A stretch of DNA of 27,266 nt from UBA6544 sp049601975 (GCA_049601975.1 JBMYRC010000049.1:1-27266); one strand, 5' to 3'; shown: positions 16,131-24,815, counted from the first letter of the stretch. Numbers and translations are program-made. Notes: generated by a model not told the origin, from the sequence alone.

Positions 16131-17624
16131 ATGCATAACCTGACCGCCTTTATTCGATTTCATTCGACTCAGCGCCCAGACGCTGTCGCGGTCGTCTATG
16201 ATGGTCGGCACATTACCTATGCTGAGCTGCTGGACCGAGGCATTGCGGCGGCGGGATGGCTACGCGCGCAAGGCGTCGAGGCGGAAGACATTGTCGCCTT
16301 AGTGATGAAGAACAGCGCCGGCTTCCTCGACCTGATGCTGGGGGCGAGCCACATCGGTGCCGTACTGCTGCCGATCAACTACCGCCTTGCCGCACCCGAA
16401 GTCGCCTATATCCACGACCATGCGGGGGTAAAACTACTGCTGGCGGACGAGGAGTTGGCCGAGCTAAGCGAGGGCCTGCCCAATGTGCGCACGATCAACG
16501 CCGCCGCACAGACGGACATTCGCGCGTTGGCGATCGGCGGAGATCGCCCGGACATGGTGCGCCGCACCGGCAGCGATCTCTACCGTCTGATTTATACCTC
16601 CGGCACGACAGACCGCCCGAAAGGCGTCATCCATCGCTACGATAATTTCTATTGGAAAGCGATGGATCAATCCGTGGCCTTGCAGCAATCGGCACAGGAT
16701 AAGCTGCTGGTGGTGGGTCCGATGTATCATGTGGGCGGTATCGATCTGCCGGGCATCGGTGTCTTGTGGATGGGCGGCACACTGGTCATCCACCGCGATT
16801 TTGAGCCGGAAGCCGCCCTTGCGGCAATTCAGGACGAGGGCATCACCGGGGTCTGGTTTGCGCCGGTCATGACCAACATGATTCTGAACCACCCAGCGCG
16901 CGACAACTACGATGTCTCCAGCCTGAAATGGTGCATCGGCGGCGGCGAGCGCACACCCGAAACCCGCATTCGAGAATTTACCGAATTCTTCAGTCGGTCA
17001 CGCTATATCGATGCCTACGGCCTGACTGAGAGTGTCGGTGGCGATACCCTGATGGAAGCAGGGATGGAGATCGAGAAGATCGGCTCCACCGGCCGCGCCA
17101 TCCTGCATGTGGAAGTCGACATCCGCGACGATGACGGTCGCTCCATGCCTTCTGGCACCGACGGCGAGATTTGCCTGCGCGGCCCGAAAATTACCGAAGG
17201 ATATTGGCGAGACCCGGAGCGCACCGCCGCCGCCTTCCATCCCGACGATTGGTTCCGCACCGGCGATGTCGGTCACCTCGATACCGATGGATTTCTGTTC
17301 CTGACCGACCGCAAGAAAGACATGATCATCTCCGGCGGTGAAAACATTGCGTCCTCCGAGGTCGAGCGCATCGTCTATCAAATGGAGGAGGTGCTGGAAG
17401 CCGCCATCATCGCCTTGCCCGATGCCCAATGGGGCGAACGTGTCGCCGCCGTCGTTGTACCAAAACCGGGTGCAACCATCGATCAGACAACGCTCGACAC
17501 CCATTGTCGGGCCCATCTCGCCGGTTTCAAATGCCCGAAGGAACTGCATGTGATGGAAGAGCTACCGCGCAATCCATCGGGCAAAGTGCTGAAGCGTGTA
17601 CTGCGGGAGCAGCTCGGCAACTAA
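16131..17624 (+). CDS. AMP-forming acyl-CoA synthetase (copy 1)
   Basis: A 497-aa ANL-superfamily ligase that activates a carboxylic acid as acyl-AMP and then as acyl-CoA. The P-loop is YTSGTTDRPKG near residues 155-165, with Asp where most members have Gly. The A5 region YGLTESVGG is near 297, the A7/A8 hinge TGDVGHLDTDGFLFLTDRKKDMIISGG runs from about 378, and the catalytic Lys lies in NPSGKVLKR at the C-terminus. The length is usual for fatty or aromatic acid CoA ligases. It is divergent from the Ldh_2 gene across about 96 nt that must hold two promoters, and it is followed after 185 nt of palindromic repeats by the Fe-ADH-like gene. The substrate is unknown. Confidence 0.93.
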   Translation: MHNLTAFIRFHSTQRPDAVAVVYDGRHITYAELLDRGIAAAGWLRAQGVEAEDIVALVMKNSAGFLDLMLGASHIGAVLLPINYRLAAPEVAYIHDHAGVKLLLADEELAELSEGLPNVRTINAAAQTDIRALAIGGDRPDMVRRTGSDLYRLIYTSGTTDRPKGVIHRYDNFYWKAMDQSVALQQSAQDKLLVVGPMYHVGGIDLPGIGVLWMGGTLVIHRDFEPEAALAAIQDEGITGVWFAPVMTNMILNHPARDNYDVSSLKWCIGGGERTPETRIREFTEFFSRSRYIDAYGLTESVGGDTLMEAGMEIEKIGSTGRAILHVEVDIRDDDGRSMPSGTDGEICLRGPKITEGYWRDPERTAAAFHPDDWFRTGDVGHLDTDGFLFLTDRKKDMIISGGENIASSEVERIVYQMEEVLEAAIIALPDAQWGERVAAVVVPKPGATIDQTTLDTHCRAHLAGFKCPKELHVMEELPRNPSGKVLKRVLREQLGN

Positions 17625-17627
17625 CCC

Positions 17628-17722
17628 GTTTCCCGGACGCGCAGCGAGCCGGGACCCAGTTCACATATGCCCATGCCGGGAAAGACTGGATCCCGGATAA
17701 CGCTAACGCATTTCCGGGAAAC
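17628..17722. repeat. Nested intergenic palindromes
   Basis: The outer pair GTTTCCCGGA (17628-17637) and TCCGGGAAAC (17713-17722) is perfect. The inner pair CCGGGACCCAGT (17649-17660) and ACTGGATCCCGG (17685-17696) has one mismatch. Together they could fold into one long branched hairpin. The element sits between two co-oriented genes, so it may attenuate read-through or be a mobile-type extragenic repeat. Its TCCCGGA core is shared with the elements at 10349 and 13717. Confidence 0.65.
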
Positions 17723-17809
17723 GAACGGGCTTCGCAATTACAATTCGCACCTGACATTCGCAATCCCCACACCTACCTCCCTCCTAACATCAAACGAAAA
17801 GGCAACGCC

Positions 17810-18979
17810 ATGCAGCAGGGAGAAGTCGGGTTCACGCGGATGGAGAAAGTTATCTTCGGGCAATCCGCCGCGGAGGCTGTTCAAACCGAGGCTCAGCGTA
17901 TCGGCGCGGAGCGGGTGTTTCTGCTGGTAAGTGGGACTTTGAACCGGGAGACCGACGAGGTCGAGAAACTGCGCCAAGCGCTCGGTAATAAATATTGCGG
18001 GACCCACGATCACATGCCCGCCCACACCCCGCGCGAAGCGGTCGTCGCCTGCGCCAATGCGATGCGCGAGGCCAAGGGCGATCTACTCGTCAGTCTCGGC
18101 GGCGGCTCGACGACGGATGGGGGCAAGGCGGTGACCATCTGCTTGAAACACGGCATCAGCGACATCGACGGCATGGAAGCGTATCGCACCGTCGTCGATG
18201 AAAACGGCAAGCGCCACTTCCCGGAATATGGCGCCCCCGATGTGCGCCAGATCGTCGTCCCCACCACGCTCTCGGCGGGCGAGTTCAACGCCCGCGCGGG
18301 GGTGACCAACAGCGCGCTACGCCTCAAGCAAAGTTTCGTGCATCCGGGGATCATCCCGATCTCGGTCATCCTCGACCCGGCGGTGACGGTGCCGACACCG
18401 GAATGGTTGTTCCTCTCGACCGGCATCCGTGCCGTGGATCACGCGGTGGAGACTTATCTCTCCATCGATGCCAACGCCTATTATGACGGTGCCTGTCTGC
18501 AAGCACTGCGCCTGCTCGGCGAGGGTCTGCCGCGCGTGAAAGCCGACCCCGGCGATCTCGACGCAAGGCTGAAATGCCTGATGGGGGCTTGGATGTCGAT
18601 GACCGGCATCATCGCGGGCGCCCGCCTCGGCGCCAGCCACGCCATCGGTCACATTCTCGGCGGCAGCGCCGGCGTCCCTCACGGCCACACCAGCTGCATC
18701 ATGTTACCCTATGTGCTGGAATGGAACGCCGCGGTGAACGGCGAGCGCCAGAAAGAGATCGCGACGGCCATGGGCCACGCGGGCACCCCGGCCTCAGAAG
18801 TGCTCGACAGTTTCATCCGCAATCTGGACATGCCCCGCTCCATCCGCGAGACCGGCGTCGAGGAAAGCGACCTGCCGCGCTTGGCCGAGAACTGCATGCT
18901 CGACGATTGGACGTTCAGCAACCCAAGGCCAATCAAAACGCCGGACGAGGTAATGGAGATATTGCGGTTGGCTTATTAG
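17810..18979 (+). CDS. Fe-ADH/maleylacetate-reductase-like dehydrogenase
   Basis: A 389-aa group III (iron-containing) alcohol dehydrogenase-like protein, a family that includes maleylacetate reductases of aromatic catabolism. The NAD-binding loop GGGSTTDGGK is at residues 97-106. Three of the four metal-ligand positions of FucO-type enzymes are present: H211 (VDHAVE), H277 (SHAIGH) and H291 (PHGHT). The fourth, normally Asp, is R207 in GIRAVDH. Loss of this ligand also occurs in metal-independent maleylacetate reductases, so metal-free NAD(P)H chemistry is possible. The frame is open upstream through the repeat region, but the ATG at 17810 fits the family N-terminus. Its last 4 nt overlap the end of the convergent CMD gene. 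Confidence 0.9.
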   Translation: MQQGEVGFTRMEKVIFGQSAAEAVQTEAQRIGAERVFLLVSGTLNRETDEVEKLRQALGNKYCGTHDHMPAHTPREAVVACANAMREAKGDLLVSLGGGSTTDGGKAVTICLKHGISDIDGMEAYRTVVDENGKRHFPEYGAPDVRQIVVPTTLSAGEFNARAGVTNSALRLKQSFVHPGIIPISVILDPAVTVPTPEWLFLSTGIRAVDHAVETYLSIDANAYYDGACLQALRLLGEGLPRVKADPGDLDARLKCLMGAWMSMTGIIAGARLGASHAIGHILGGSAGVPHGHTSCIMLPYVLEWNAAVNGERQKEIATAMGHAGTPASEVLDSFIRNLDMPRSIRETGVEESDLPRLAENCMLDDWTFSNPRPIKTPDEVMEILRLAY

Positions 18980-19392
18980 CTCTCCTCGATCAATTCCCAA
19001 GCCGGTTTCTGGTCCGGGCGGAAGGTGCGCCGCCAGGCCTCCATGCCGAGCAGGAGCGACGTCGTCCCGCCGAGGATGAAACCCAACGTCGCGACCTCGA
19101 AGAATTCTTCCTCGCTCACACCTGCTTTCACACCGGCGACCATGTGCGCCCTGATGTGGTCGGGGTTGGCGTTTCGGGCGATGTCGACGGCGACGTGGAC
19201 GATCTGTTTTGTTTTCTTGTCCAGATGGCGTTCCTTGATATTCGCGAATTCAAGCCAGCGCTGGTAGTGCTGCATATACTCCTGGTCGGCCCCGTGCATG
19301 ATCTCGTGCACACCGAGGTGAAAGCCACGGCTTTCATGGGCGCGGGCCAATAGGTCGTCTCCGGTCTCTTCAACTTGTGTGTCGTCCGCCAT
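18976..19392 (-). CDS. Carboxymuconolactone decarboxylase-family protein without cysteines
   Basis: A 138-aa CMD/AhpD-fold protein. The helical core runs from KTKQIVHVAVDIARN through EEEFFEVATLGFILGGTTSLLLG, the usual two-helix CMD repeat. No cysteine occurs anywhere in the protein, and the CxxC position reads NPDH, so thiol peroxidase activity of the AhpD kind is ruled out. A decarboxylase-like, lactonase-like or structural role remains. The ATG at 19392 is divergent from a second CMD gene that starts at 19484, and the 3' end overlaps that of the Fe-ADH gene by 4 nt in convergent orientation. CMD proteins in aromatic catabolism act on gamma-carboxymuconolactone; whether this one does is unknown. 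Confidence 0.85.
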   Translation of the reverse strand: MADDTQVEETGDDLLARAHESRGFHLGVHEIMHGADQEYMQHYQRWLEFANIKERHLDKKTKQIVHVAVDIARNANPDHIRAHMVAGVKAGVSEEEFFEVATLGFILGGTTSLLLGMEAWRRTFRPDQKPAWELIEES

Positions 19393-19483
19393 TTCTCATT
19401 CCTCCGCTGTGGGTTTGCTTTCAAGGAAGCCTAGTTCAATTCTCATTCCAGCGAAGGCGGGACGTGCAATAGGAGAGAGCATC

Positions 19484-20065
19484 ATGGCGGGACGGGTCGA
19501 TTTAGCGTCGGAAGAACAGGCGAAGGCCATCGCGCGGGCCATTGGCGCGCCGGAGGTCATGGCGACACGGAATGCGTTTCGCACACTCGCCAATTCTCCG
19601 ACCATGGCAGAGGGCGTGTTCACCCATCTCACCACCTTGCTCAACAAGAACACGTTCGAAACACGGCTGCGCGAATTGGCGATCATGCGGATCGGCTGGG
19701 TCACCGGCTCCGAATATGAATGGACGCAGCATTGGCGGGTCGCCACCACGGCGGGTGTGCCGGAGGAGGACATCCTGGCGGTGCGGGATTGGCAAAACGC
19801 GGACCGGCTGATCGATGCCGACCGGGCGATCCTTCAGGCGGTGGACGAGATGTTGGACGGCGGCAAGATTTCCGATCCAACCTGGGCTGAGTGTTGCAAG
19901 CATGTCCCCACCGATGGGGAACGGGTCGAGATGGTTGTCTGCATCGCCAATTGGATCATGTTCTCGAACTTGCTGCGCACATTGGAGATTCCGGTGGAGG
20001 ACGGCGTGATGTCCTGGCCGCCGGACGGACGGGTGCCGGAGAGTGCGGCGGCAATCCGGAATTAG
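19484..20065 (+). CDS. Carboxymuconolactone decarboxylase-family protein (E-x-x-W type)
   Basis: A 193-aa protein of the longer CMD branch (COG2128-like). The motif region reads RELAIMRIGWVTGSEYEWTQH, where the CxxC of AhpD is replaced by SEYE but the following Trp and His are kept; this variant is common in the branch. The second half (AILQAVDEMLDGGKISDPTW and the WIMFSNLLRTL helix) is typical. The frame is open 35 codons upstream, but the ATG at 19484 has AGGAGAG ten or so bases before it. It is divergent from the cysteine-less CMD gene across 91 nt, which also holds a short fragment (CATTCCAGCGAAGGCGGGA) resembling common extragenic repeats. The substrate is unknown. Confidence 0.87.
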   Translation: MAGRVDLASEEQAKAIARAIGAPEVMATRNAFRTLANSPTMAEGVFTHLTTLLNKNTFETRLRELAIMRIGWVTGSEYEWTQHWRVATTAGVPEEDILAVRDWQNADRLIDADRAILQAVDEMLDGGKISDPTWAECCKHVPTDGERVEMVVCIANWIMFSNLLRTLEIPVEDGVMSWPPDGRVPESAAAIRN

Positions 20066-20118
20066 GGCCTGAGTTTTACATGCAGGAGCCGTGACACTTG
20101 GTGTTGCTCTGGCACTAC

Positions 20119-20152
20119 TTCCGGGTTCGGGACAAGCCCGCCCCGGAATGAC
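20119..20152. repeat. Short GC-rich extragenic palindrome
   Basis: TTCCGGGTTCGGG (20119-20131) pairs imperfectly with CCCGCCCCGGAA (20137-20148) over a 5-nt loop. The 13-mer GCCCCGGAATGAC at 20140-20152 also occurs at 5437-5449. It lies between convergent genes (CMD and membrane protein) and may help end transcription. Confidence 0.65.
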
Positions 20153-20166
20153 CAATGAGAGGTCCC

Positions 20167-20661
20167 CTACAACACCTGCTTGATCACGTAGAGCGTCACC
20201 CCCGCGCCCGCGACTTCAACCGCGACCATAAACATCAACAAGGTGTAACGGTGGACGTTGCCTTCACGGTGGGATTTAACGTCGCGGATTTTGCGGTAGA
20301 GCGAGGAGAAGTGTTTCTCGAGCTCAACGATCCTAGAAATTTCATTGTATTGCCATGACTGATAGAGCGTCAGCACGAAAATCACCCCACCCGCGAGGAT
20401 GATCGTCGCCACGCCGACGATATTGGCGAGTTCATCGCTCGGCTTGCCGAACATCACCACAGCGACGAACACGGCCATGACGATCAGCGACGAGCCGACG
20501 GAGCGCCACTGTATGTTCTTCGCGAAGAGGACAGCTTCCGCCGACCGGTCAAACATCAAACGCAGCTCGTGATGGGTTAAATCATCGAGCTCCGAGGGCG
20601 TATTCTCGAAAGGTTTTTCGTCGTCTTTCGACTGCTCGTCCGTCTCAGGTTTCTTCGCCAT
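20167..20661 (-). CDS. Uncharacterised three-helix membrane protein
   Basis: I do not recognise this 164-aa protein. The first 50 residues are charged and hydrophilic, acidic overall (SKDDEKPFENTPSELDDL). Three hydrophobic segments follow at about 54-72, 79-100 and 138-161. Between the second and third lies a charged, helical loop (NEISRIVELEKHFSSLYRKI, 106-125) that could form a coiled coil and is followed by a basic stretch. This suggests a small inner-membrane protein with cytoplasmic N-terminus and linker, perhaps a sensor or scaffold (inference). An ATG five codons upstream (20676) is possible, but GAAGG stands eight bases before the one chosen. It is divergent from the amidohydrolase gene. 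Confidence 0.7.
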   Translation of the reverse strand: MAKKPETDEQSKDDEKPFENTPSELDDLTHHELRLMFDRSAEAVLFAKNIQWRSVGSSLIVMAVFVAVVMFGKPSDELANIVGVATIILAGGVIFVLTLYQSWQYNEISRIVELEKHFSSLYRKIRDVKSHREGNVHRYTLLMFMVAVEVAGAGVTLYVIKQVL

Positions 20662-20808
20662 GAACGCATCCTTCACGCTGCCGGTATACTAATTTTAACC
20701 CTAGTCGCTTGAATCATATCATAAAACGCAACGGGCGGAGACAAATTTTGCGCCACGTTGCGGGCGCTTCGTCCGGCTCTATCTTTCTGTAGAGAGGGAG
20801 ACGACACT

Positions 20809-21699
20809 ATGGCAAATTACGACGTGGCCGCGATTGACGCGGTGGTGAATATCTACAACGCGGAGGCGCTGACCCACCGCCCAGATTGGAAAGACGGGTT
20901 TTTCGGCGACAAGATCGGCGCCGATGCCAAGACCGTGCAAGGGGTCGAGATCGACGAAATGTTGCGCCGCATGGATGCCGCCGGGATTGAACGCGGTTTT
21001 CTGATCGCGACGAAATGTGGGCCGCTCGGCCATCCGTCTTGCTATCACCTACCGCTCGAAGTGGTGAACAAAGCGGTCAAACAACATCCGGACAGGTTCT
21101 TCGCGATGTACGGCGTCGACCCGACCCAGGGCATGAAAGCCGTCCACGAGCTGCAACATGTGGTCGAGGAGTACGGCTATATCGGCGCACACGGCTATCC
21201 CCACTGGTTCGAGCTGCCGTTGGATCATGCGCGTTGGTATCCGATCTATTCGAAATGCTGCGAGCTGGATATCCCGATCCAGCATCAGATCGGCCAGTCT
21301 CTTGTCTATTCCGCCGACTACCCAGTGCGCTCGGTCGGGCAACCGATCACCATGGACGGGGTCGCCTGCGATTTTCCCGAACTAAAGTTGGTCGGAATCC
21401 ATGTGGGCATTCCGTGGGCCGACGAGGCCATCGCCATGGCGTGGAAACATAAGAACGTCTATTTGGGCTCCGACGCGCACGGGCCGAAACACTGGCCCGC
21501 CAGCTTCGTCAATTACATCAATACCTACGGCCAGGATAAGGTCATTTTCGGCACTGATTTCCCGGTGCTGGATTTCGAGCGCACACGGCGCGAGATCGAA
21601 GAACTGAAACTGCGCGAAGTGCCGAAACGAAAATTCCTCCGCGACAACGTCATCAAGCTCTACAAGCTCGATGAACGCGGCGTTTCATTCTCCAGCTAG
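20809..21699 (+). CDS. ACMSD-like amidohydrolase (Amidohydro_2) lacking the HxH motif
   Basis: A 296-aa TIM-barrel hydrolase/decarboxylase of the amidohydrolase-2 family (relatives include ACMSD and gamma-resorcylate decarboxylase). The later active-site residues are visible: H159 (IPIQHQIG), H198 (VGIHVG) and D250 (IFGTDFP). The strand-1 HxH metal motif is replaced, since the segment reads IDAVVNIYN (9-17), with Val and Asn at the His positions, so metal binding must differ or be lost. The ATG at 20809 has AGAGAGGGAG eight bases upstream; an in-frame ATG 17 codons earlier is less likely. The acyl-CoA dehydrogenase gene starts 12 nt after its stop, so the two form an operon. A decarboxylase or hydrolase for a dicarboxylic or aromatic acid is plausible. 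Confidence 0.86.
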   Translation: MANYDVAAIDAVVNIYNAEALTHRPDWKDGFFGDKIGADAKTVQGVEIDEMLRRMDAAGIERGFLIATKCGPLGHPSCYHLPLEVVNKAVKQHPDRFFAMYGVDPTQGMKAVHELQHVVEEYGYIGAHGYPHWFELPLDHARWYPIYSKCCELDIPIQHQIGQSLVYSADYPVRSVGQPITMDGVACDFPELKLVGIHVGIPWADEAIAMAWKHKNVYLGSDAHGPKHWPASFVNYINTYGQDKVIFGTDFPVLDFERTRREIEELKLREVPKRKFLRDNVIKLYKLDERGVSFSS

Positions 21700-21711
21700 A
21701 AGAGATCCAAT

Positions 21712-22893
21712 ATGAGCAATTATCGCCTGACCGACGAGCAACGCCAGTTGAAGGAAGCCGCACGCCGATTCGCCGAAGACCAACTCCGCCCGATCGCGCT
21801 TGAGGTCGAAGCGCGGGGTGGTGAGCTGTCTCGCGAGACCTTGAAACTGATGGCGGAGAACGGCTATGTCGGCCTCGACATTCCGCCGGAATATGGTGGG
21901 CTCGGCCTCGACACGTTGTCCTGCGCGATCATTCTCGAGGAAATATCCTCCGCTTGGTTTTCGGCCGCGACCCATTCGATGACCTTGCTGACCGGACCGC
22001 TGCTCGCCTTCGGGACGGAGGAACAAAAGCAAAAATATTTGCCGGGCATCGCCAGCGGCGACATCATCAACGCCTTCGCGCTGACCGAGCCGGACGCGGG
22101 CTCCGACGCCTCATCGATCCAGACCTTCGCGCGCCAGGATGGCGATGACTGGATCATCAACGGTCGCAAGATATACATCACCAACGGGGCCCGGGCGGAT
22201 CTCATCGTGTTGTTCGCGCGGACCGAAAAGGACGCGCCGCGCGGCGGCGGCATCACTCTCTTCCTGATCGAGAAGGGCACGCCCGGGTTTTCCGTCGGGC
22301 AAAAGTTCGACATGCTGGCGCATACCGCCAATCCTGTCGCGGAACTGGTGTTCGACGATTGTCGGGTCCCGAGCTCTTGTATTCTGGGAGAGCCCGGCGG
22401 CGGCTTCAGTTATATGCAAGTGGGGTTTGCGAAAGCCCGCGCGGCCTATGGCGCGCGCTGCGCCGGGGTGGCGCAGGCAGCGCTCAACTACGCGCTTGAT
22501 TACATGCAGACGCGGGAGCAGTTCGGCCAACCGCTCTCCTCATTCCAGGCGTTGCGCTTTCGCGCGGCGGAGCTTTACGCGCGGATCGAGGCAGCGCGGC
22601 AATTGTCCTATCATGCTTGCGCCCTGGCCGAAGCCGGGACGGACGACGCACCGGTCGCCGCTTCCATGGCGAAACTTTTCGGCGGCGAGGTCAGCACCAA
22701 GGTGACCGAGCAATGCATCCAGTTCCTCGGCGGCCACGGCCTCAACAAGGATCACCCGGTGGAGCGTTTCTACCGAGAGACCAAACTGTTCCAGGTTGGG
22801 GACGGGTCGAGCGAAATGCTGAGCCTGCTGATCTCGCGGCACCTGAACAAGCAGGCACAAGGCGGTATGCACGCGCGCCTCGCGAGCGACTGA
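21712..22893 (+). CDS. Acyl-CoA dehydrogenase
   Basis: A 393-aa flavoenzyme that desaturates acyl-CoA at the alpha-beta position and passes electrons to ETF. The three ACAD domains are clear: an N-terminal helical part, the central FAD-binding sheet with FALTEPDAGSDASS near 125 and IYITNGARADL, and the C-terminal bundle with TREQFGQPLSSFQ and CIQFLGGHG. The catalytic Glu of the usual EGTSE motif is D364 here (GDGSSEM), and I see no Glu at the alternative position used by isovaleryl-CoA dehydrogenase. It is preceded by an amidohydrolase gene and followed, after 111 nt with a palindrome, by an acyl-CoA synthetase, which together suggest activation and oxidation of a small or branched acid. Confidence 0.93.
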   Translation: MSNYRLTDEQRQLKEAARRFAEDQLRPIALEVEARGGELSRETLKLMAENGYVGLDIPPEYGGLGLDTLSCAIILEEISSAWFSAATHSMTLLTGPLLAFGTEEQKQKYLPGIASGDIINAFALTEPDAGSDASSIQTFARQDGDDWIINGRKIYITNGARADLIVLFARTEKDAPRGGGITLFLIEKGTPGFSVGQKFDMLAHTANPVAELVFDDCRVPSSCILGEPGGGFSYMQVGFAKARAAYGARCAGVAQAALNYALDYMQTREQFGQPLSSFQALRFRAAELYARIEAARQLSYHACALAEAGTDDAPVAASMAKLFGGEVSTKVTEQCIQFLGGHGLNKDHPVERFYRETKLFQVGDGSSEMLSLLISRHLNKQAQGGMHARLASD

Positions 22894-22912
22894 GGAAACT
22901 CCCCCACCATAG

Positions 22913-22943
22913 CCCTCATCCAGAGCCTGTCGAAGGATGGGGG
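22913..22943. repeat. Extragenic hairpin between acyl-CoA genes
   Basis: CCCTCATCC (22913-22921) pairs with GGATGGGGG (22935-22943), nine pairs with one G-U, over a loop containing CCTGTCGAA. It resembles the CTTCGACAGGCTC-type extragenic repeats widespread in proteobacteria. Preceding it, CCCCCACC at 22901-22908 matches the first part of the palindrome at the right edge of the window. Confidence 0.6.
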
Positions 22944-23004
22944 CATTGCGAAGTTTGTCGGCCCGACTAAACTCTCCTCACTCCCAAGAAGAGGATCGAG
23001 CACA

Positions 23005-24729
23005 ATGAACGCGCATGGCACCGAACACGATCTCAGCCCTCAAGGGGACGGCGCTCACGTTGTCGGCGACACGGGACCGGAACTGTGGCTCCGCACCATC
23101 CCCGACGCCTTTAAGAAGACGGCCAGTCAGTTTCCCGACCGTGAAGCTGCCGTCTTTCCGGAACAAGGTGTGCGCTGGAGTTGGGCCGAGCTCGACCGCG
23201 AAGTGGATGCCCTTGCCCTTGGCTTGCTGAAACTTGGCCTTGCGAAGGGAGATCGGGTCGGCATCTGGGCGCCGAACCGCTACGAATGGCTGCTCACACA
23301 ATTCGCCACCGCGCGCATCGGCTTGATTCTGGTGACCATCAACCCCGCCTACCGAGTGACGGAAGTCGAGTATGTCCTCAACAAGGTCGGCTGTGCCGCA
23401 TTGGTAACAGCGGCGCATTTCAAGTCGAGCGATTATGTCGGCATGTTGCAGGAGTTAGCGCCGGAGTTGGCGGAGTGTGCGCCGGGCGCACTTTCCGCCG
23501 CAAAACTTCCGACCCTAAAGACCATCATCCGGGCCGGCAGCGACGCCACACCAGGTATGTTCAATTTCGATGCGGTGGTCGATACGGGTCGCGATGGTGA
23601 GACGGCGACACTCGATGCGATCTCGGCGACCCTCGAGCCCGACGAGGCGATCAACATCCAATTCACCTCCGGCACTACCGGCGCCCCGAAAGGTGCAACG
23701 CTCAGCCATATCAACATCGTCAATAATGGCCGCTTCGTCGTCGGCGCCCAAAACTTGGGGCCTGACGATCGGCTCTGTATTCCAGTACCGCTCTACCATT
23801 GTTTCGGCATGGTGATGGGGAGCCTAGGCTGCGTTGCCACCGGCTCAACCATGGTGTTTCCGTCCGAAGGCTTCGACCCGGACTCGTGTCTCAAGGCGAT
23901 CTCGGGCGAAAAATGCACCTCGGTCTACGGCGTGCCGACCATGTTCGTCGGCATGTTGCAGCACCCGGAATTCAAGAGCTTCGATTTCTCGGCACTCCGC
24001 ACCGGTATCATGGCGGGCGCCCCCTGCCCGATCGAGGTGATGAAGCAATGCGTCTCGGATATGAATCTCTCCGACATCACCATCGCCTACGGCATGACGG
24101 AAACCAGCCCGGTCTCGTTCCAGACCTCCGACAGCGATCCGTTGGAGCGCCGCGTCTCCACCGTCGGACGCGTCCACCCCCATGTGGAATGCAAGATCGT
24201 CGACGAGACCGGCCAAATCGTGGCCCCCGGCGTCCAGGGAGAGCTGTGCACCCGGGGCTATTCGGTGATGAAGGGTTATTGGGACGAGCCGGAGCGCACG
24301 GCCGAGGCCATCGATGCCGATGGCTGGATGCATTCGGGCGACCTCGCGGTCATCGACGAAGAGGGCTACGGCAACATTACCGGCCGCGTGAAGGACATGG
24401 TGGTGCGCGGCGGCGAGAACGTCTATCCGGCCGAAGTCGAGGAATACCTCTATCGCTACCCTGCCGTCCAAGAGGTACAGGTCTTCGGCATTCCGGACGA
24501 GAAATTCGGCGAAGAGGTCTGCGCCTGGATCGTGCTAAAAAGCGGCGAGACCGCGACGGAAGAAGACATTCTCGCGTTCTGCCGGGGCAAGATCGCCCAT
24601 TACAAAGTACCGCGCCACGTCCGCTTCCAAAGCGCGCTACCAATGACGGTGACCGGCAAACCGCAAAAATTCAAAATGCGCGACGCGATGATGGAAGAGC
24701 TCTGTATCGAGGCGATTGAGACGGCGTAA
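23005..24729 (+). CDS. AMP-forming acyl-CoA synthetase (copy 2)
   Basis: A 574-aa ANL-superfamily ligase, longer than copy 1 and with the standard P-loop FTSGTTGAPKG near residues 221-231. YGMTETSPVSF marks A5, the hinge region HSGDLAVIDEEGYGNITGRVKDMVVRGG follows, and the catalytic Lys is in TVTGKPQKFKM near the C-terminus. The sequence style is that of medium- or long-chain fatty-acid CoA ligases often annotated as AMP-binding protein or FadD-like. The N-terminal 20 residues are hydrophilic and probably unstructured. It lies between the acyl-CoA dehydrogenase (111 nt) and the candidate selenoprotein (86 nt) on the same strand. It probably activates a carboxylic acid for the neighbouring dehydrogenase. 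Confidence 0.94.
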   Translation: MNAHGTEHDLSPQGDGAHVVGDTGPELWLRTIPDAFKKTASQFPDREAAVFPEQGVRWSWAELDREVDALALGLLKLGLAKGDRVGIWAPNRYEWLLTQFATARIGLILVTINPAYRVTEVEYVLNKVGCAALVTAAHFKSSDYVGMLQELAPELAECAPGALSAAKLPTLKTIIRAGSDATPGMFNFDAVVDTGRDGETATLDAISATLEPDEAINIQFTSGTTGAPKGATLSHINIVNNGRFVVGAQNLGPDDRLCIPVPLYHCFGMVMGSLGCVATGSTMVFPSEGFDPDSCLKAISGEKCTSVYGVPTMFVGMLQHPEFKSFDFSALRTGIMAGAPCPIEVMKQCVSDMNLSDITIAYGMTETSPVSFQTSDSDPLERRVSTVGRVHPHVECKIVDETGQIVAPGVQGELCTRGYSVMKGYWDEPERTAEAIDADGWMHSGDLAVIDEEGYGNITGRVKDMVVRGGENVYPAEVEEYLYRYPAVQEVQVFGIPDEKFGEEVCAWIVLKSGETATEEDILAFCRGKIAHYKVPRHVRFQSALPMTVTGKPQKFKMRDAMMEELCIEAIETA

Positions 24730-24815
24730 AGCCCGCTCTCAGAAAGCCTCGCGATACAATCCGCCACCTTTCGCGCTATCCTCCTTCCCAACCAACATCA
24801 ACGGGGAGAATTCCC

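Noticed and set aside
23799..24719. 306-aa frame inside acyl-CoA synthetase copy 2
   Set aside because: It is Arg-rich and low in complexity, as shifted frames in GC-rich genes are, and the main frame has all ANL motifs.
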